24,390 bases of DNA from an uncultured Collinsella sp. (GCA_902491895.1 CABUJH010000031.1:1-24390); one strand, 5' to 3'. Shown: positions 7,423-14,800, numbered from the stretch's first letter. The notes: generated from the letters alone by a model not told the origin. Numbers and translations: made by a program.

Positions 7423-7437
7423 CTATCCCACCATTCG

Positions 7438-7498
7438 ATTGTCCGATTTTTGACCAATTTTATGTCTCTAGATTAGTCCGAGTTTTGACTATCGTCAA
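7438..7498 (-). promoter_or_regulatory. Promoter and twin operators of the marR-ABC exporter operon
   Basis: On the minus strand TTGACG (complement of 7493-7498), a 17-base spacer and TAATCT (7470-7475) make a good sigma-70-type promoter. An imperfect inverted repeat, ATTAGTCCGAGTTTTGACTA (7472-7491), fills the spacer. A closely related copy, ATTGTCCGATTTTTGACCAA (7438-7457), lies just past the expected transcription start. The two copies are direct repeats starting 34 bases apart. This is the layout expected for MarR repression by steric block. Confidence 0.7.
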
Positions 7499-7541
7499 CA
7501 GCCTCTCCGCAAATGCGTGCACTTTTATGGCCTATCGGCAG

Positions 7542-7577
7542 AAAAAGACCGCCGGCGCGGGGGCGGCGCCAGCGGTC
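7542..7577 (-). terminator. Rho-independent terminator of the 96-residue orphan gene
   Basis: GACCGC (7547-7552) and GGCGC (7554-7558) pair with GCGCC (7566-7570) and GCGGTC (7572-7577) around a GC-rich loop; on the minus strand the stem is followed by TTTTTC. It lies just past the stop codon at 7604. Confidence 0.85.
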
Positions 7578-7603
7578 ACGTGAAAATCGGGTTTTATTGC
7601 CTG

Positions 7604-7894
7604 TTAAGCGGCGACGGCCTCATAGACCGTAGCGCCCGAGAAGCTGTCATGCAGGCTCTTGCCGGCAATCCACGGCAGCTCGACGACCTCGCAGACCGTG
7701 TTGACCAACTCAGAACAGTCAGTAAAGTGGCCCTTGTCGTTGAGGGCCTCGCAATCCTGAACACGCCAATAGCCATCGGTGTGCGTGATGTAGTACTCGT
7801 GATCGTTGATCGACACGAAAGCGCGCGTCTTGGAACGCAGCAGCTTCAGAAATCCTTCGAAATCGGTCTCGACGACATCTCCAGCCTGGAACAT
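7604..7894 (-). CDS. Hypothetical protein, 96 residues
   Basis: I do not recognise this protein. It starts at ATG 7894 behind a perfect AGGAGG six to eight bases upstream and ends just before a strong terminator, so it is a real, separately transcribed gene. It is small, soluble and slightly acidic, with an N-terminal F-Q-A-G-D-V-V-E-T-D-F stretch and an aromatic centre (H-E-Y-Y-I-T-H-T-D-G-Y-W-R-V) that looks like beta strands, and three cysteines (about C59, C71 and C80). No signal peptide or membrane segment is visible. It lies between the exporter operon's promoter and a divergent nitroreductase. The upstream gap holds an inverted repeat (7931-7968). Function unknown. Confidence 0.8.
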   Translation of the reverse strand: MFQAGDVVETDFEGFLKLLRSKTRAFVSINDHEYYITHTDGYWRVQDCEALNDKGHFTDCSELVNTVCEVVELPWIAGKSLHDSFSGATVYEAVAA

Positions 7895-8188
7895 GATGTT
7901 ACCTCCTGGCCCGGCGCCACCACGGCGCATTGATAAACGTTGGTACTCCTTTAGTAAAACCTTTATCAGAGGTTATGCGTTCGTCATTTAGGCAAGTGGT
8001 AAAAAACCGCAGGGTAGACGGGATAAAACGTTTAACCATCCCATTTGTTTGTCACATTCTGAAGGTACTTTTATGCAAACCTACTTTCCCAATTGGAATC
8101 TATCCTTTTGGCCGGGCAATTGACCGTCTATCGTTTAAGCCCGGCGGGTATGAACGAGGCATCTGCAACGCCACCGCAAGGAGACACC
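7895..8188. promoter_or_regulatory. Divergent intergenic region, orphan gene / nitroreductase
   Basis: About 290 AT-richer bases holding the control regions of two divergent genes. TGATAAACGTT (7931-7941) and AACCTTTATCA (7958-7968) form an inverted repeat with one mismatch and 16 bases between the arms. GGATAAAACGTTT (8021-8033) repeats exactly the 13-mer at 1400-1412. The nitroreductase RBS AAGGAGA is at about 8178-8184. No convincing -35/-10 pair stands out. Confidence 0.45.
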
Positions 8189-8710
8189 ATGGAGACTATC
8201 GAAGCACTCATTCACCGTCGCAGCTGCCGCAACTACAGCGATCGTCCCGTCGAGGCCGAAAAGCTTGCACGTATTATCGAAGCCGGCCAATATGCACCGA
8301 GCGGCATGGGCCGCCAGCCGGTGACGTTTGTCGCCGTCACCGACCCCGCGACCGTCGAGTGTCTCTCACAGCTCAACGCCCAGGTCATGGACAGCAACAG
8401 CGACCCCTTCTACGGTGCCAAGACCGTTGTGGTGGTGCTGGTTGACCGCAGCGTGCCCACCCATCTGGAAGACGGCTCGCTCGCCATGGGCAACTTGCTC
8501 AACGCCGCCTATGCGCTGGGTGTCGATTCGTGCTGGATTCACCGCGCGCATGAGGTCTTTGACTCGCCCGAGGGCCTGGAGCTGCTGGCCAGCTGGGGCC
8601 TGCCCGCCGACGGCAGCCTGCGCGGTGTCGGTAACTGCATTCTGGGCTATGCCGAGGACACGCTACCCGAGGCAAAGCCGCGCCGCGACAACGTGGTATA
8701 CGTCAAGTAG
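8189..8710 (+). CDS. Nitroreductase family protein
   Basis: A 173-residue FMN-dependent NAD(P)H oxidoreductase-type protein of the short nitroreductase family. The N-terminal I-H-R-R-S-C-R-N-Y-S-D-R-P-V is the phosphate-binding RRSxRxF/Y signature, followed by A-P-S-G-M-G-R-Q-P at about 34-42. The later A-M-G-N-L-L-N-A-A-Y-A-L-G-V-D-S-C-W-I and the C-terminal G-Y-A-E-D-T-L-P-E-A-K-P-R segment are also typical. The ATG at 8189 follows AAGGAGA; open frame upstream of it does not resemble the family. It is monocistronic. The natural substrate cannot be told from sequence: family members reduce nitroaromatics, flavins or quinones. Divergent from the 96-residue orphan gene. Confidence 0.92.
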   Translation: METIEALIHRRSCRNYSDRPVEAEKLARIIEAGQYAPSGMGRQPVTFVAVTDPATVECLSQLNAQVMDSNSDPFYGAKTVVVVLVDRSVPTHLEDGSLAMGNLLNAAYALGVDSCWIHRAHEVFDSPEGLELLASWGLPADGSLRGVGNCILGYAEDTLPEAKPRRDNVVYVK

Positions 8711-8728
8711 CGCGGGAGTGTCCCAAAC

Positions 8729-8763
8729 TGCCGGCAGAAAAGGAACGTCCCCTTCTGCCGGCA
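8729..8763 (-). repeat. REP-like hairpin, GGCAGAAGGGGACG type
   Basis: TGCCGGCAGAA (8729-8739) pairs perfectly with TTCTGCCGGCA (8753-8763). The loop on the minus strand reads AAGGGGACGTTCC. It fills the short gap between two convergent genes, two bases from the stop of the downstream minus-strand gene. No T-run is present. Its core matches the other intergenic hairpins of the window although its stem is unrelated. Confidence 0.6.
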
Positions 8764-8765
8764 AG

Positions 8766-9341
8766 CTATGTTGATATTTGAGTTGTCGTCGTTTCGTTCG
8801 TCTGGGCCGTTTCGGCTTCGCTGCCTTGTTCGTCCTCGTCCTTTTGCGCATCGGCGATGGTGGAGGCCGCCGCAACGATACCGCGCTGGGGCGCGACACC
8901 CGTCTGGGTCTGAGCGCCCTCGATAACTTCTGTGCCTGCATGCGCGAGCTCGGGCGATTTAAACATTGCGTCCAAGTTGGCGCCACCGCCGGCGTAGCCA
9001 AGCGCAGCGAGTGCGATGACGATCACTGCAACGGCGGCCACGATCGGCACGTAGCGATGCCAGCCGGCGGGATTGAGCCCGCTGCGGCGAGCCGCCCCGC
9101 GGCTGATGTAGCCGAGCGTTCCGTCGTGCTTGAGCTTTGAGCCCACCACGCGTTTGCGGCCCCACAGCGAGGACTCTGCCTGCATTGCCAAGCGGGCGCT
9201 TGCCGAAGGATAGCCGTATTTAGTGCGCTTGAACGAGCCATCAAACCCCGAGGCGTGTTTGCCCCACGTCACCGATGTCGTGCGTCGGTTAACCGGCGCG
9301 GCGCTCCGCCTTCTGCGGCTCGGTTTTGAAGTCTCAGCCAT
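8766..9341 (-). CDS. Hypothetical single-pass membrane protein
   Basis: An unrecognised 191-residue protein. Residues 1-95 are very basic (R-R-R-R at 9-12, many K/R/S/G) and presumably cytosolic; one clear membrane helix covers about 97-117; the remaining 70 or so residues are polar and acidic, rich in E, A, T and Q (ends in T-T-T-T-Q-I-S-T), and would lie outside the cell. There is no cleavable signal peptide and no cysteine. The start at ATG 9341 is preceded by GAGGGC; an alternative start further upstream would add a region with no clear features. The low-complexity tail suggests a disordered extracellular linker. Not obviously linked to its neighbours. Confidence 0.7.
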   Translation of the reverse strand: MAETSKPSRRRRSAAPVNRRTTSVTWGKHASGFDGSFKRTKYGYPSASARLAMQAESSLWGRKRVVGSKLKHDGTLGYISRGAARRSGLNPAGWHRYVPIVAAVAVIVIALAALGYAGGGANLDAMFKSPELAHAGTEVIEGAQTQTGVAPQRGIVAAASTIADAQKDEDEQGSEAETAQTNETTTTQIST

Positions 9342-9425
9342 ATGCCCTCGCACGCCGTAACCAAATCGAAACAATAACGCTTTGGACTGTAGCACACGCG
9401 TCGCGCGCGGTCACGGGCGCCTCGC

Positions 9426-10643
9426 TCAACGGTCATCGTCCTTCAGCAAGCGCCACAGCGTTGTACGGCTTATGCCCAGCACCTCCGCCGCACGGGTTCG
9501 GTTGCCGTGGAGATGGTCTACAACCAGATGCGCGATATCTCGCTCGGTATCGGCCAGCGGTCGCAGGATATACAGGTCACTTTCGAGCGTCGGGGCGCCA
9601 AAGGTTGCGGTCTTAATCACGTCCTCTTGGGCGAGCACTTCCTCCGCCACAGCGCGGTCCACCGTGCCCGTCCCCGCCAATATATACAGTCGTTCCGAGA
9701 CCTCGCGGAGCTGCAGATAGTTGCGCGGCCAGCGGTAAGCATCGAGCGTCTTCGTCGCCGCGGCAGACAGCGTGGGCGCTGCCGTCCCAAATGCATCAGC
9801 GAGATATTCCAAATAGCGCGCGACCTTCGTCGACGCGGCTCCCTGCTCGGCGATTGCCGGCGCGACGCTCACCGCACAGGCGAAGCGCTCGGTCACAAAG
9901 GCGGCTTGATCACTTTCGCCGCCGCCCGGCATGTCATTCGCCGTCAGCACCACATGGCAGCGCGTCGCCAACGCGGTGTCGGTCATCGTGGAGACCAGCT
10001 CGCGGAGGCGCTGGGGGCCAACCGCGTTCCAGCCCTCAATGCAAAGGGTCAGCCCCATTTGGAACAACGGCGATTCGACGCTTTTGAGTACATGGCGCCA
10101 ACCGCGCTCGGTGAGCTCATCGAGCGCAACGGAAACAAAGGGCTGATCGGCAAAAGGACCGTCCAGATAGAGGCGCTTGGCGATCTCGACCTGACCCGCT
10201 TCCAGCTCGCCCTCGAGCATAAGAGGCACACCGCGCGCGTAACTCTCTGCAACCGGCGCAGCCACCGAGGCCGCCCCCTCAACGATGCCGTACGCGCTCG
10301 ATTCGTAGCGGGCCTCAACTTCGTCGGCGTTGAGCCACTCGATGCCCGCATGCGCCGCGGCACCGCGCACCTCGCGGACCACGACGACCCAAAGCCCCCC
10401 GCCCTCTTTGTCGGTGGGGCGAACGGTCAGGCTCAGGCGCGCACCCGCACGCCCCATAACCAGACGCGCGCCGTCTCCTATACGGTCGAGGCGCTCAGCT
10501 ACAAAAGCCGCCACATCCCGCTCAAGCGCCGCGTCATTCATGGTCGAGATCGCGACGTCCCCACGCGCATCGATTGCCAATGCCGAGGCTCCGGCAGCAG
10601 CCAGGGCCTCGGTCAAGATGTTCAGCTTGGCATCGCTATCCAT
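9426..10643 (-). CDS. Degenerate sigma-54-activator-like regulator with C-terminal Fis-type HTH
   Basis: A 405-residue protein with the architecture of a bacterial enhancer-binding protein but decayed ATPase motifs. The C-terminal 25 or so residues hold a Fis-type helix-turn-helix (N-R-T-R-A-A-E-V-L-G-I-S-R-T-T-L-W-R-L). Before it, Y-R-W-P-R-N-Y-L-Q-L-R-E-V corresponds to the sensor-2 W-P-G-N-V-R-E-L block. The Walker A position reads G-E-L-E-A-G-Q in place of G-E-S-G-T-G-K, Walker B lacks D-E (C-I-E-G-W), and no GAFTGA loop is visible. It therefore cannot be expected to remodel sigma-54 polymerase and may act as a simple DNA-binding regulator. The N-terminal 120 residues are unassigned. Start ATG 10643 follows AGGGG. 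It lies downstream of the YeiH-type gene on the same strand. Confidence 0.8.
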   Translation of the reverse strand: MDSDAKLNILTEALAAAGASALAIDARGDVAISTMNDAALERDVAAFVAERLDRIGDGARLVMGRAGARLSLTVRPTDKEGGGLWVVVVREVRGAAAHAGIEWLNADEVEARYESSAYGIVEGAASVAAPVAESYARGVPLMLEGELEAGQVEIAKRLYLDGPFADQPFVSVALDELTERGWRHVLKSVESPLFQMGLTLCIEGWNAVGPQRLRELVSTMTDTALATRCHVVLTANDMPGGGESDQAAFVTERFACAVSVAPAIAEQGAASTKVARYLEYLADAFGTAAPTLSAAATKTLDAYRWPRNYLQLREVSERLYILAGTGTVDRAVAEEVLAQEDVIKTATFGAPTLESDLYILRPLADTERDIAHLVVDHLHGNRTRAAEVLGISRTTLWRLLKDDDR

Positions 10644-10909
10644 GATTTGCCCCTGTCCGCGGCGACATGCAGCCGCCGACGGTCGCACGACCGAGTGTTT
10701 CAAAATTGAACGATATTGCTCACCAAACACTATAGGGCAGAAAGCGCCGTCCTGCGAGTATAGGTGTTGCCCCGCATCGCCATCCTGGCGGGGCGATAAG
10801 AGCTCTTCGGGACTTATAAACCTGCGGACAAGCCATACCCGCAAGAGCTCCTATCGCTCCACCGTGAGAATGCGCTCACCAGCAACCAGCACGCAAACAA
10901 GCTACTTCT
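10644..10909. other. Intergenic region with several inverted repeats upstream of the Fis-type regulator gene
   Basis: A 266-base gap with four symmetric elements: CGGTCG/CGACCG (10680-10693); AGTGTTT/AAACACT (10694-10700 with 10725-10731), which also encloses TTCAA/TTGAA (10699-10710); a GCCCCG/CGGGGC stem near 10769-10794; and a long hairpin at 10794-10855. TATAGT (complement of 10729-10734) is a possible minus-strand -10. No T-run was found that would make any of these a terminator. Confidence 0.45.
10794..10855 (-). repeat. Large imperfect inverted repeat
   Basis: The arm at 10794-10811 (CGATAAGAGCTCTTCGGG) pairs with the arm at 10838-10855; the complement of the latter differs only by one substitution and one inserted G. 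The loop is 26 bases. Each arm contains GAGCTC. It sits between the YeiH-type gene and the Fis-type regulator gene and lacks a T-run. Confidence 0.55.
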
Positions 10910-11944
10910 CTACCAGATTCCCAGTACGTGTTGCATTCCCAAACTCATGCACGCAATGCCAATCCAGCAGCAAAAGCCCAATGCGATGGGCTTGCCGCCC
11001 TTTTTGACCAGCTCGACGATATCGGTATTAAAGCCAATAGCCGCCATGGCCATCACAATAAAGAATTTCGACAGCTCCTTGATGGGCGCCGTAAAGGACG
11101 CGGGAAGCTGAAGCACCGTGGTGATCACGCTCGCCAGCACAAAGAACAGCACGAACATGGGAAACGCGCGTTTAAGCGAGAACGTGCTTTTGGCGTCACC
11201 TCCGGCCTTGCGCGCCAGATGCATCTGCCAGCATGCGAGGACCAACGTGATGGGAATAATGGCCAGCGTCCTGGTGAGCTTGACCACTGTGGCGCTCTCG
11301 AGCACATTGGCGCCGGGATGCATGCTGTCCCAAGCGCTCGCCGCAGCCGTTACGGACGAGGTGTCGTTGATGGCGGTACCGGCAAACAGGCCAAAGCCCT
11401 CGTTGGTCAGCCCGAGCATGCCGCCGAGCGTTGGAAACACGAGCGCCGCGATAACGTTAAACAGGAAGATGACCGAAATAGCCTGGGCAATCTCGCGATC
11501 GTCGGCATCGATGACGGGCGCGGTCGCAGCAATGGCCGAACCGCCGCAAATCGACGAACCCACACCTACAAGCGTCGCGATCTTGCCCGGCACGTTCATA
11601 ACGCGGCAGAGCACAAAGGCGATGACAAGCGATGTCGAGATCGTTGCCACGATAATCGGTAGCGACTGGGCGCCCTTGGACAGAATCTGGGAGAGGTTCA
11701 TGCCAAAGCCAAGCAGGATAACCGCGTACTGCAAGACTTTTTTGGACGTATAGGTAACGCCGGCGGTGAGCTGTTCGCGACGATTCTTGGGAAAGACGAG
11801 CGCCAGGACCATGCCAAAAAGGATGGCAAATACCGGCCCGCCGACCACCTCAATCTGTTTGCCGAGCAACGTCGCGGGGATAGCGATGATCAGGCAGAAC
11901 AAGACGCCTTTCCAGCGCTCGCGTACGATGTTTGCCAGTTGCAT
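10910..11944 (-). CDS. yeiH: YeiH / UPF0324 family putative exporter
   Basis: A 344-residue integral membrane protein of the YeiH (UPF0324, putative sulfate exporter PSE) family, with about 9-10 membrane helices across its length. Family-like features are the G-G-P-V-F-A-I-L-F-G-M segment near the N-terminus, V-G-x-G-S-S-I-C-G-G-S-A-I-A-A-T-A-P in the middle, and F-A-G-T-A-I-N-D-T-S-S-V-T-A-A. The transported substrate is uncertain; sulfite, sulfate or taurine-related roles have been proposed for relatives. The ATG at 11944 follows AAGGAA. A GntR/FCD regulator is divergent (163-base gap) and a degenerate Fis-type regulator follows on the same strand, so two local regulators may act on it. Confidence 0.9.
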   Translation of the reverse strand: MQLANIVRERWKGVLFCLIIAIPATLLGKQIEVVGGPVFAILFGMVLALVFPKNRREQLTAGVTYTSKKVLQYAVILLGFGMNLSQILSKGAQSLPIIVATISTSLVIAFVLCRVMNVPGKIATLVGVGSSICGGSAIAATAPVIDADDREIAQAISVIFLFNVIAALVFPTLGGMLGLTNEGFGLFAGTAINDTSSVTAAASAWDSMHPGANVLESATVVKLTRTLAIIPITLVLACWQMHLARKAGGDAKSTFSLKRAFPMFVLFFVLASVITTVLQLPASFTAPIKELSKFFIVMAMAAIGFNTDIVELVKKGGKPIALGFCCWIGIACMSLGMQHVLGIW

Positions 11945-12107
11945 ATGGGATTCCTTCTTTCTATTTCACGTTTGCGACGGCTTATGATACGGCAACATTG
12001 AGCGCAGCCTTGCGCAAACACAGACTAAGATGCCGCAATAGTTCTCAGGCAACAGCCGAATTACCCACCGCGGAGAGCTGATTCGCGGCATAATTAACAA
12101 CTGACAT

Positions 12108-12839
12108 ATGAGTTTGATAGAACAGTTGCGAGGCGCTATGGAAGAATCGATGCACGTCGGCGAGCAGGAAACGAGCCTACAGGACCAGTCCTATCACACC
12201 ATTCGACGCAAAATCGTCTACCTGGACTACAAGCCGGGCGAAAAGCTGGGCGTCAAGCAGCTTTGCGACGACCTAGATATGGGTCGCACGCCCGTGCGCG
12301 AGGCTTTGGTTCGCTTGGCGCAGGAAGGCCTGGTGCGCACCGTGCCCCAGAGCGGCACCTACGTCTCACCCATCAACCTCACCCTTGCCGAGAGTGCCTG
12401 TTACATCCGCGAGCATCTGGAAAAGCAGGTGATTGTGGAGTGCTGTGCGCGCGCCACGTCGGCCGGCATCGAGCAGCTCGACCGCGCCATCGTGCTGCAG
12501 GAAAAGGCCATGGCCGAGGAGGATCGCATCGGCTTCTTTTTGAGCGACAACCTCATGCATCACATGATTTTTAGCATCGCATGTCGCAGCACCGTGTGGT
12601 CGTGGCTCGAAGAGACCAATGCCGACCTGGAGCGCTTCCGCTGGCTGCGCGCCGCCACGCAGGTTCTCGACAATCAGGACATCGTGAACGAGCACAAGCA
12701 GATTCGCCGCGCTATCGCCGGTCGCGACCCCATCGAAGCGAGCTTTTTGGTCAGCAAGCACCTGCACATGATGTTCCGCAATCAAACCGAGGTTCTGGAC
12801 CAGTTCCCCGAGTACTTCGAGACCAGCAAGCTCCGCTAA
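12108..12839 (+). CDS. GntR family regulator with FCD ligand domain
   Basis: A 243-residue transcription factor of the FadR/FCD subfamily. The N-terminal winged helix (about 25-90) shows H-T-I-R-R-K-I-V, P-G-E-K-L-G-V-K-Q-L-C-D-D-L-x-M-G-R-T-P-V-R-E-A-L and E-G-L-V-R-T-V-P-Q-S-G-T-Y-V, all typical. The helical C-terminal domain (about 100-230) has spaced histidines and acidic residues (H-H-M-I-F; N-E-H-K-Q-I; S-K-H-L-H-M-M-F) that in FCD proteins bind a metal and a carboxylate ligand. The start is uncertain: ATG 12108 has no clear RBS and would lie only about 7 bases from a start driven by CATAAT (12089-12094), while ATG 12138 has GAGG four bases upstream. Divergent from the yeiH-type gene, which it probably regulates. 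Confidence 0.88.
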   Translation: MSLIEQLRGAMEESMHVGEQETSLQDQSYHTIRRKIVYLDYKPGEKLGVKQLCDDLDMGRTPVREALVRLAQEGLVRTVPQSGTYVSPINLTLAESACYIREHLEKQVIVECCARATSAGIEQLDRAIVLQEKAMAEEDRIGFFLSDNLMHHMIFSIACRSTVWSWLEETNADLERFRWLRAATQVLDNQDIVNEHKQIRRAIAGRDPIEASFLVSKHLHMMFRNQTEVLDQFPEYFETSKLR

Positions 12840-12877
12840 CCTGCCAAAAAGGGACAGGTTTATTTTGGCAGGTTTTA
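12838..12877 (+). repeat. REP-like hairpin, CCAAAAAGGGACAGGTTTATTTTGG type, copy 1
   Basis: AACCTGCCAAAA (12838-12849) pairs perfectly with TTTTGGCAGGTT (12863-12874); the loop is AGGGACAGGTTTA. It starts inside the stop codon of the GntR gene and is followed by TTATCC, so it may double as its terminator. Near-identical copies lie at 15027-15063 (inverted) and 18218-18252, and all three share a tail beyond the stem (GGTTTTATCyGrGvAAAyGC). Confidence 0.75.
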
Positions 12878-12893
12878 TCCGAGCAAATGCAAC

Positions 12894-12929
12894 AAGGCCC
12901 GGCTCCGTCTTGATGCGGAGCCGGGCCTT
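12894..12929 (-). terminator. Rho-independent terminator of glmS
   Basis: A perfect 14-base stem, AAGGCCCGGCTCCG (12894-12907) with CGGAGCCGGGCCTT (12916-12929), 8-base loop, 24 bases past the glmS stop. On the minus strand it ends in CCTTGTTGC, a weak T-run; it may also stop read-through from the GntR gene on the plus strand. Confidence 0.8.
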
Positions 12930-12952
12930 AGTCGCTAGAACGGCGGAACCAA

Positions 12953-14800
12953 CTACTCGACCGTGACGCTTTTCGCCAGGTTTCGGGGTTGGTCGACGTC
13001 GCAGCCGCGCAGGATGGCGACCTCGCGGGCGAGCAGCTGCAGCGGGACGCTCGCCGTGATGGGGCTGAACACGTCGCGGACTGCTGGCACGCGGATAATG
13101 CAGTCGGCGATCTTGTTGATCTCCTCATCGCCCTCGGTGGCAACGACGATGACCTTGGCGCCGCGCGCCTTGCACTCCATGAGGTTCGACACGGTCTTGT
13201 CGTAGGTGGCACTCTTGGTGGCCACGGCGATGACAGGGAAGCCCGGGTCGATCAGCGCGATGGGGCCGTGCTTCATCTCACCGGCGGCGTAGGCCTCGGC
13301 GTGCAGGTAGCTGACCTCTTTGAGCTTGAGCGCGCCCTCGTAGGAAATAGCGGCACCCATGCCACGGCCCACGAACAGCGCCGACTGCGCGTCCTTGCAC
13401 AGCAGGGCGGCCTCATGCACGGCCTCGGTTTGGGTATCCAAAATCCACTGGATCTGCTCGGCCGTATCGGAAAGCTCGCGGAACAGCATGCGCGCCTGCT
13501 TGGTGGTCAAGCGGTACTTGACCTGCGCCAGCAGCAGAGCCAAAAGCGTAAGGCTCACGACCTGGCCGATGAAGCTCTTGGTCGAGGCGACCGCGATCTC
13601 CTTGTTGGCCTTGGTGTAGATGACGCCGTCGCTCTCACGCGCCACGGGGCTGCCCACCACGTTGGTGATGCCGAAGACCTTGGCACCCTTGATGCGCGCA
13701 TCGCGAATGGCGGCAAGGGTATCGGCCGTCTCGCCCGACTGGGACACGGCAACGACGAGCGTCGTCGGCGTAATGATGGGGTTGCGATAACGGAACTCGC
13801 TGGCCGCCTCCACCTCGGTGGGGATGCGAGCCCAGCCCTCAATGAGATTCTTGGCAATGAGGCCAGCGTGATAGCTGGTGCCGCAAGCGATCACGTAGAC
13901 GCGGTCGATGTCGTTGAGCTCCTCGAGCGAAAGGCCCAGCTCGTCGATGTCGAGCTCGCCGGCCGGCGTCATGCGGCCCACCAGCGTGTCGCGCACGACG
14001 CGCGGCTGCTCGTGGATCTCCTTGAGCATAAAGTCGGGATAACCGCCCTTTTCTGCCATGTCCAGGTCCCAGTCGATGTGGGTGACCTTGGGCTCGATAA
14101 CGTTGCCGGCCTCGTCGGTGTACTCGACGCCTGCGGGCGTAAGCTTGGCAAACTGACCGTCCTCGAGCACCACGACATCGCGGGTGGCGTCGATGAGCGC
14201 GATGACGTCGGAGGCGACATAGGCGCCGGTCTCGCCCGCGCCGACCACGATCGGGGAATCCTTGCGGGCCACGGCGATCACGCCGGGCTCGTCAGCGCAC
14301 ACGACGGCCAGACCATAGGCACCGACCACGTGGGCGCAAGCCTCGCGCACGGAGGCCATCAGGTCGTGCGTCTCGGCATAAGCCTCTTCGATCAGATGCG
14401 CGAAGACCTCGGTATCGGTCTCGCTCTTAAAGTGGTGGCCGCGGCCCTCCAGCTCTTCGCGCAGCTCGGCGAAGTTCTCGATGATGCCGTTGTGGACGAT
14501 GGCGATACGGCCGTCGCAGCTGGTGTGGGGGTGAGCGTTAACGACGGAGGGCTTGCCGTGGGTGGCCCAACGGGTGTGGCCGATACCGCAGGTAGCGTCG
14601 CTGTCAATGTTGGAAAGCTCGCTCTCCAAGCCCGCGACCTTGCCCACGCGACGGATGACGTCGAGGTGCGCCGCGGCGCCCTCGCCCACCTCGAGCGCGA
14701 CGCCCGAGGAGTCATAGCCGCGATACTCCATACGCTTGAGGCCCGTGACCAGGATGTTCTTTGCAATATCAGAGCCGGTGTAGCCGACGATTCCGCACAT
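12953..14800 (-). CDS. glmS: Glutamine-fructose-6-phosphate aminotransferase (isomerizing)
   Basis: A full-length 615-residue GlmS, which makes glucosamine-6-phosphate from fructose-6-phosphate and glutamine, the first step toward UDP-GlcNAc and peptidoglycan. The N-terminal M-C-G-I-V-G-Y places the catalytic Cys2 directly after the initiator; R-G-Y-D-S-S-G, G-H-T-R-W-A-T-H-G and H-N-G-I-I-E-N follow in the class II glutamine amidotransferase domain (about 1-230). Two SIS domains follow (A-C-G-T-S-Y-H-A-G near 310; G-R-G-M-G-A-A-I-S-Y-E-G-A-L-K-L-K-E near 480), and the protein ends in the conserved R-N-L-A-K-S-V-T-V-E. Monocistronic. No glmS ribozyme core was recognised in the leader; a palindrome at 14902-14935 suggests control by a protein repressor or activator. 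Confidence 0.97.
   Translation of the reverse strand: MCGIVGYTGSDIAKNILVTGLKRMEYRGYDSSGVALEVGEGAAAHLDVIRRVGKVAGLESELSNIDSDATCGIGHTRWATHGKPSVVNAHPHTSCDGRIAIVHNGIIENFAELREELEGRGHHFKSETDTEVFAHLIEEAYAETHDLMASVREACAHVVGAYGLAVVCADEPGVIAVARKDSPIVVGAGETGAYVASDVIALIDATRDVVVLEDGQFAKLTPAGVEYTDEAGNVIEPKVTHIDWDLDMAEKGGYPDFMLKEIHEQPRVVRDTLVGRMTPAGELDIDELGLSLEELNDIDRVYVIACGTSYHAGLIAKNLIEGWARIPTEVEAASEFRYRNPIITPTTLVVAVSQSGETADTLAAIRDARIKGAKVFGITNVVGSPVARESDGVIYTKANKEIAVASTKSFIGQVVSLTLLALLLAQVKYRLTTKQARMLFRELSDTAEQIQWILDTQTEAVHEAALLCKDAQSALFVGRGMGAAISYEGALKLKEVSYLHAEAYAAGEMKHGPIALIDPGFPVIAVATKSATYDKTVSNLMECKARGAKVIVVATEGDEEINKIADCIIRVPAVRDVFSPITASVPLQLLAREVAILRGCDVDQPRNLAKSVTVE

Noticed and set aside
9426..10643. 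Calling this a functional sigma-54-dependent activator
   Set aside because: The Walker A lysine, Walker B acids and GAFTGA loop are all missing, so only a degenerate relative can be claimed.
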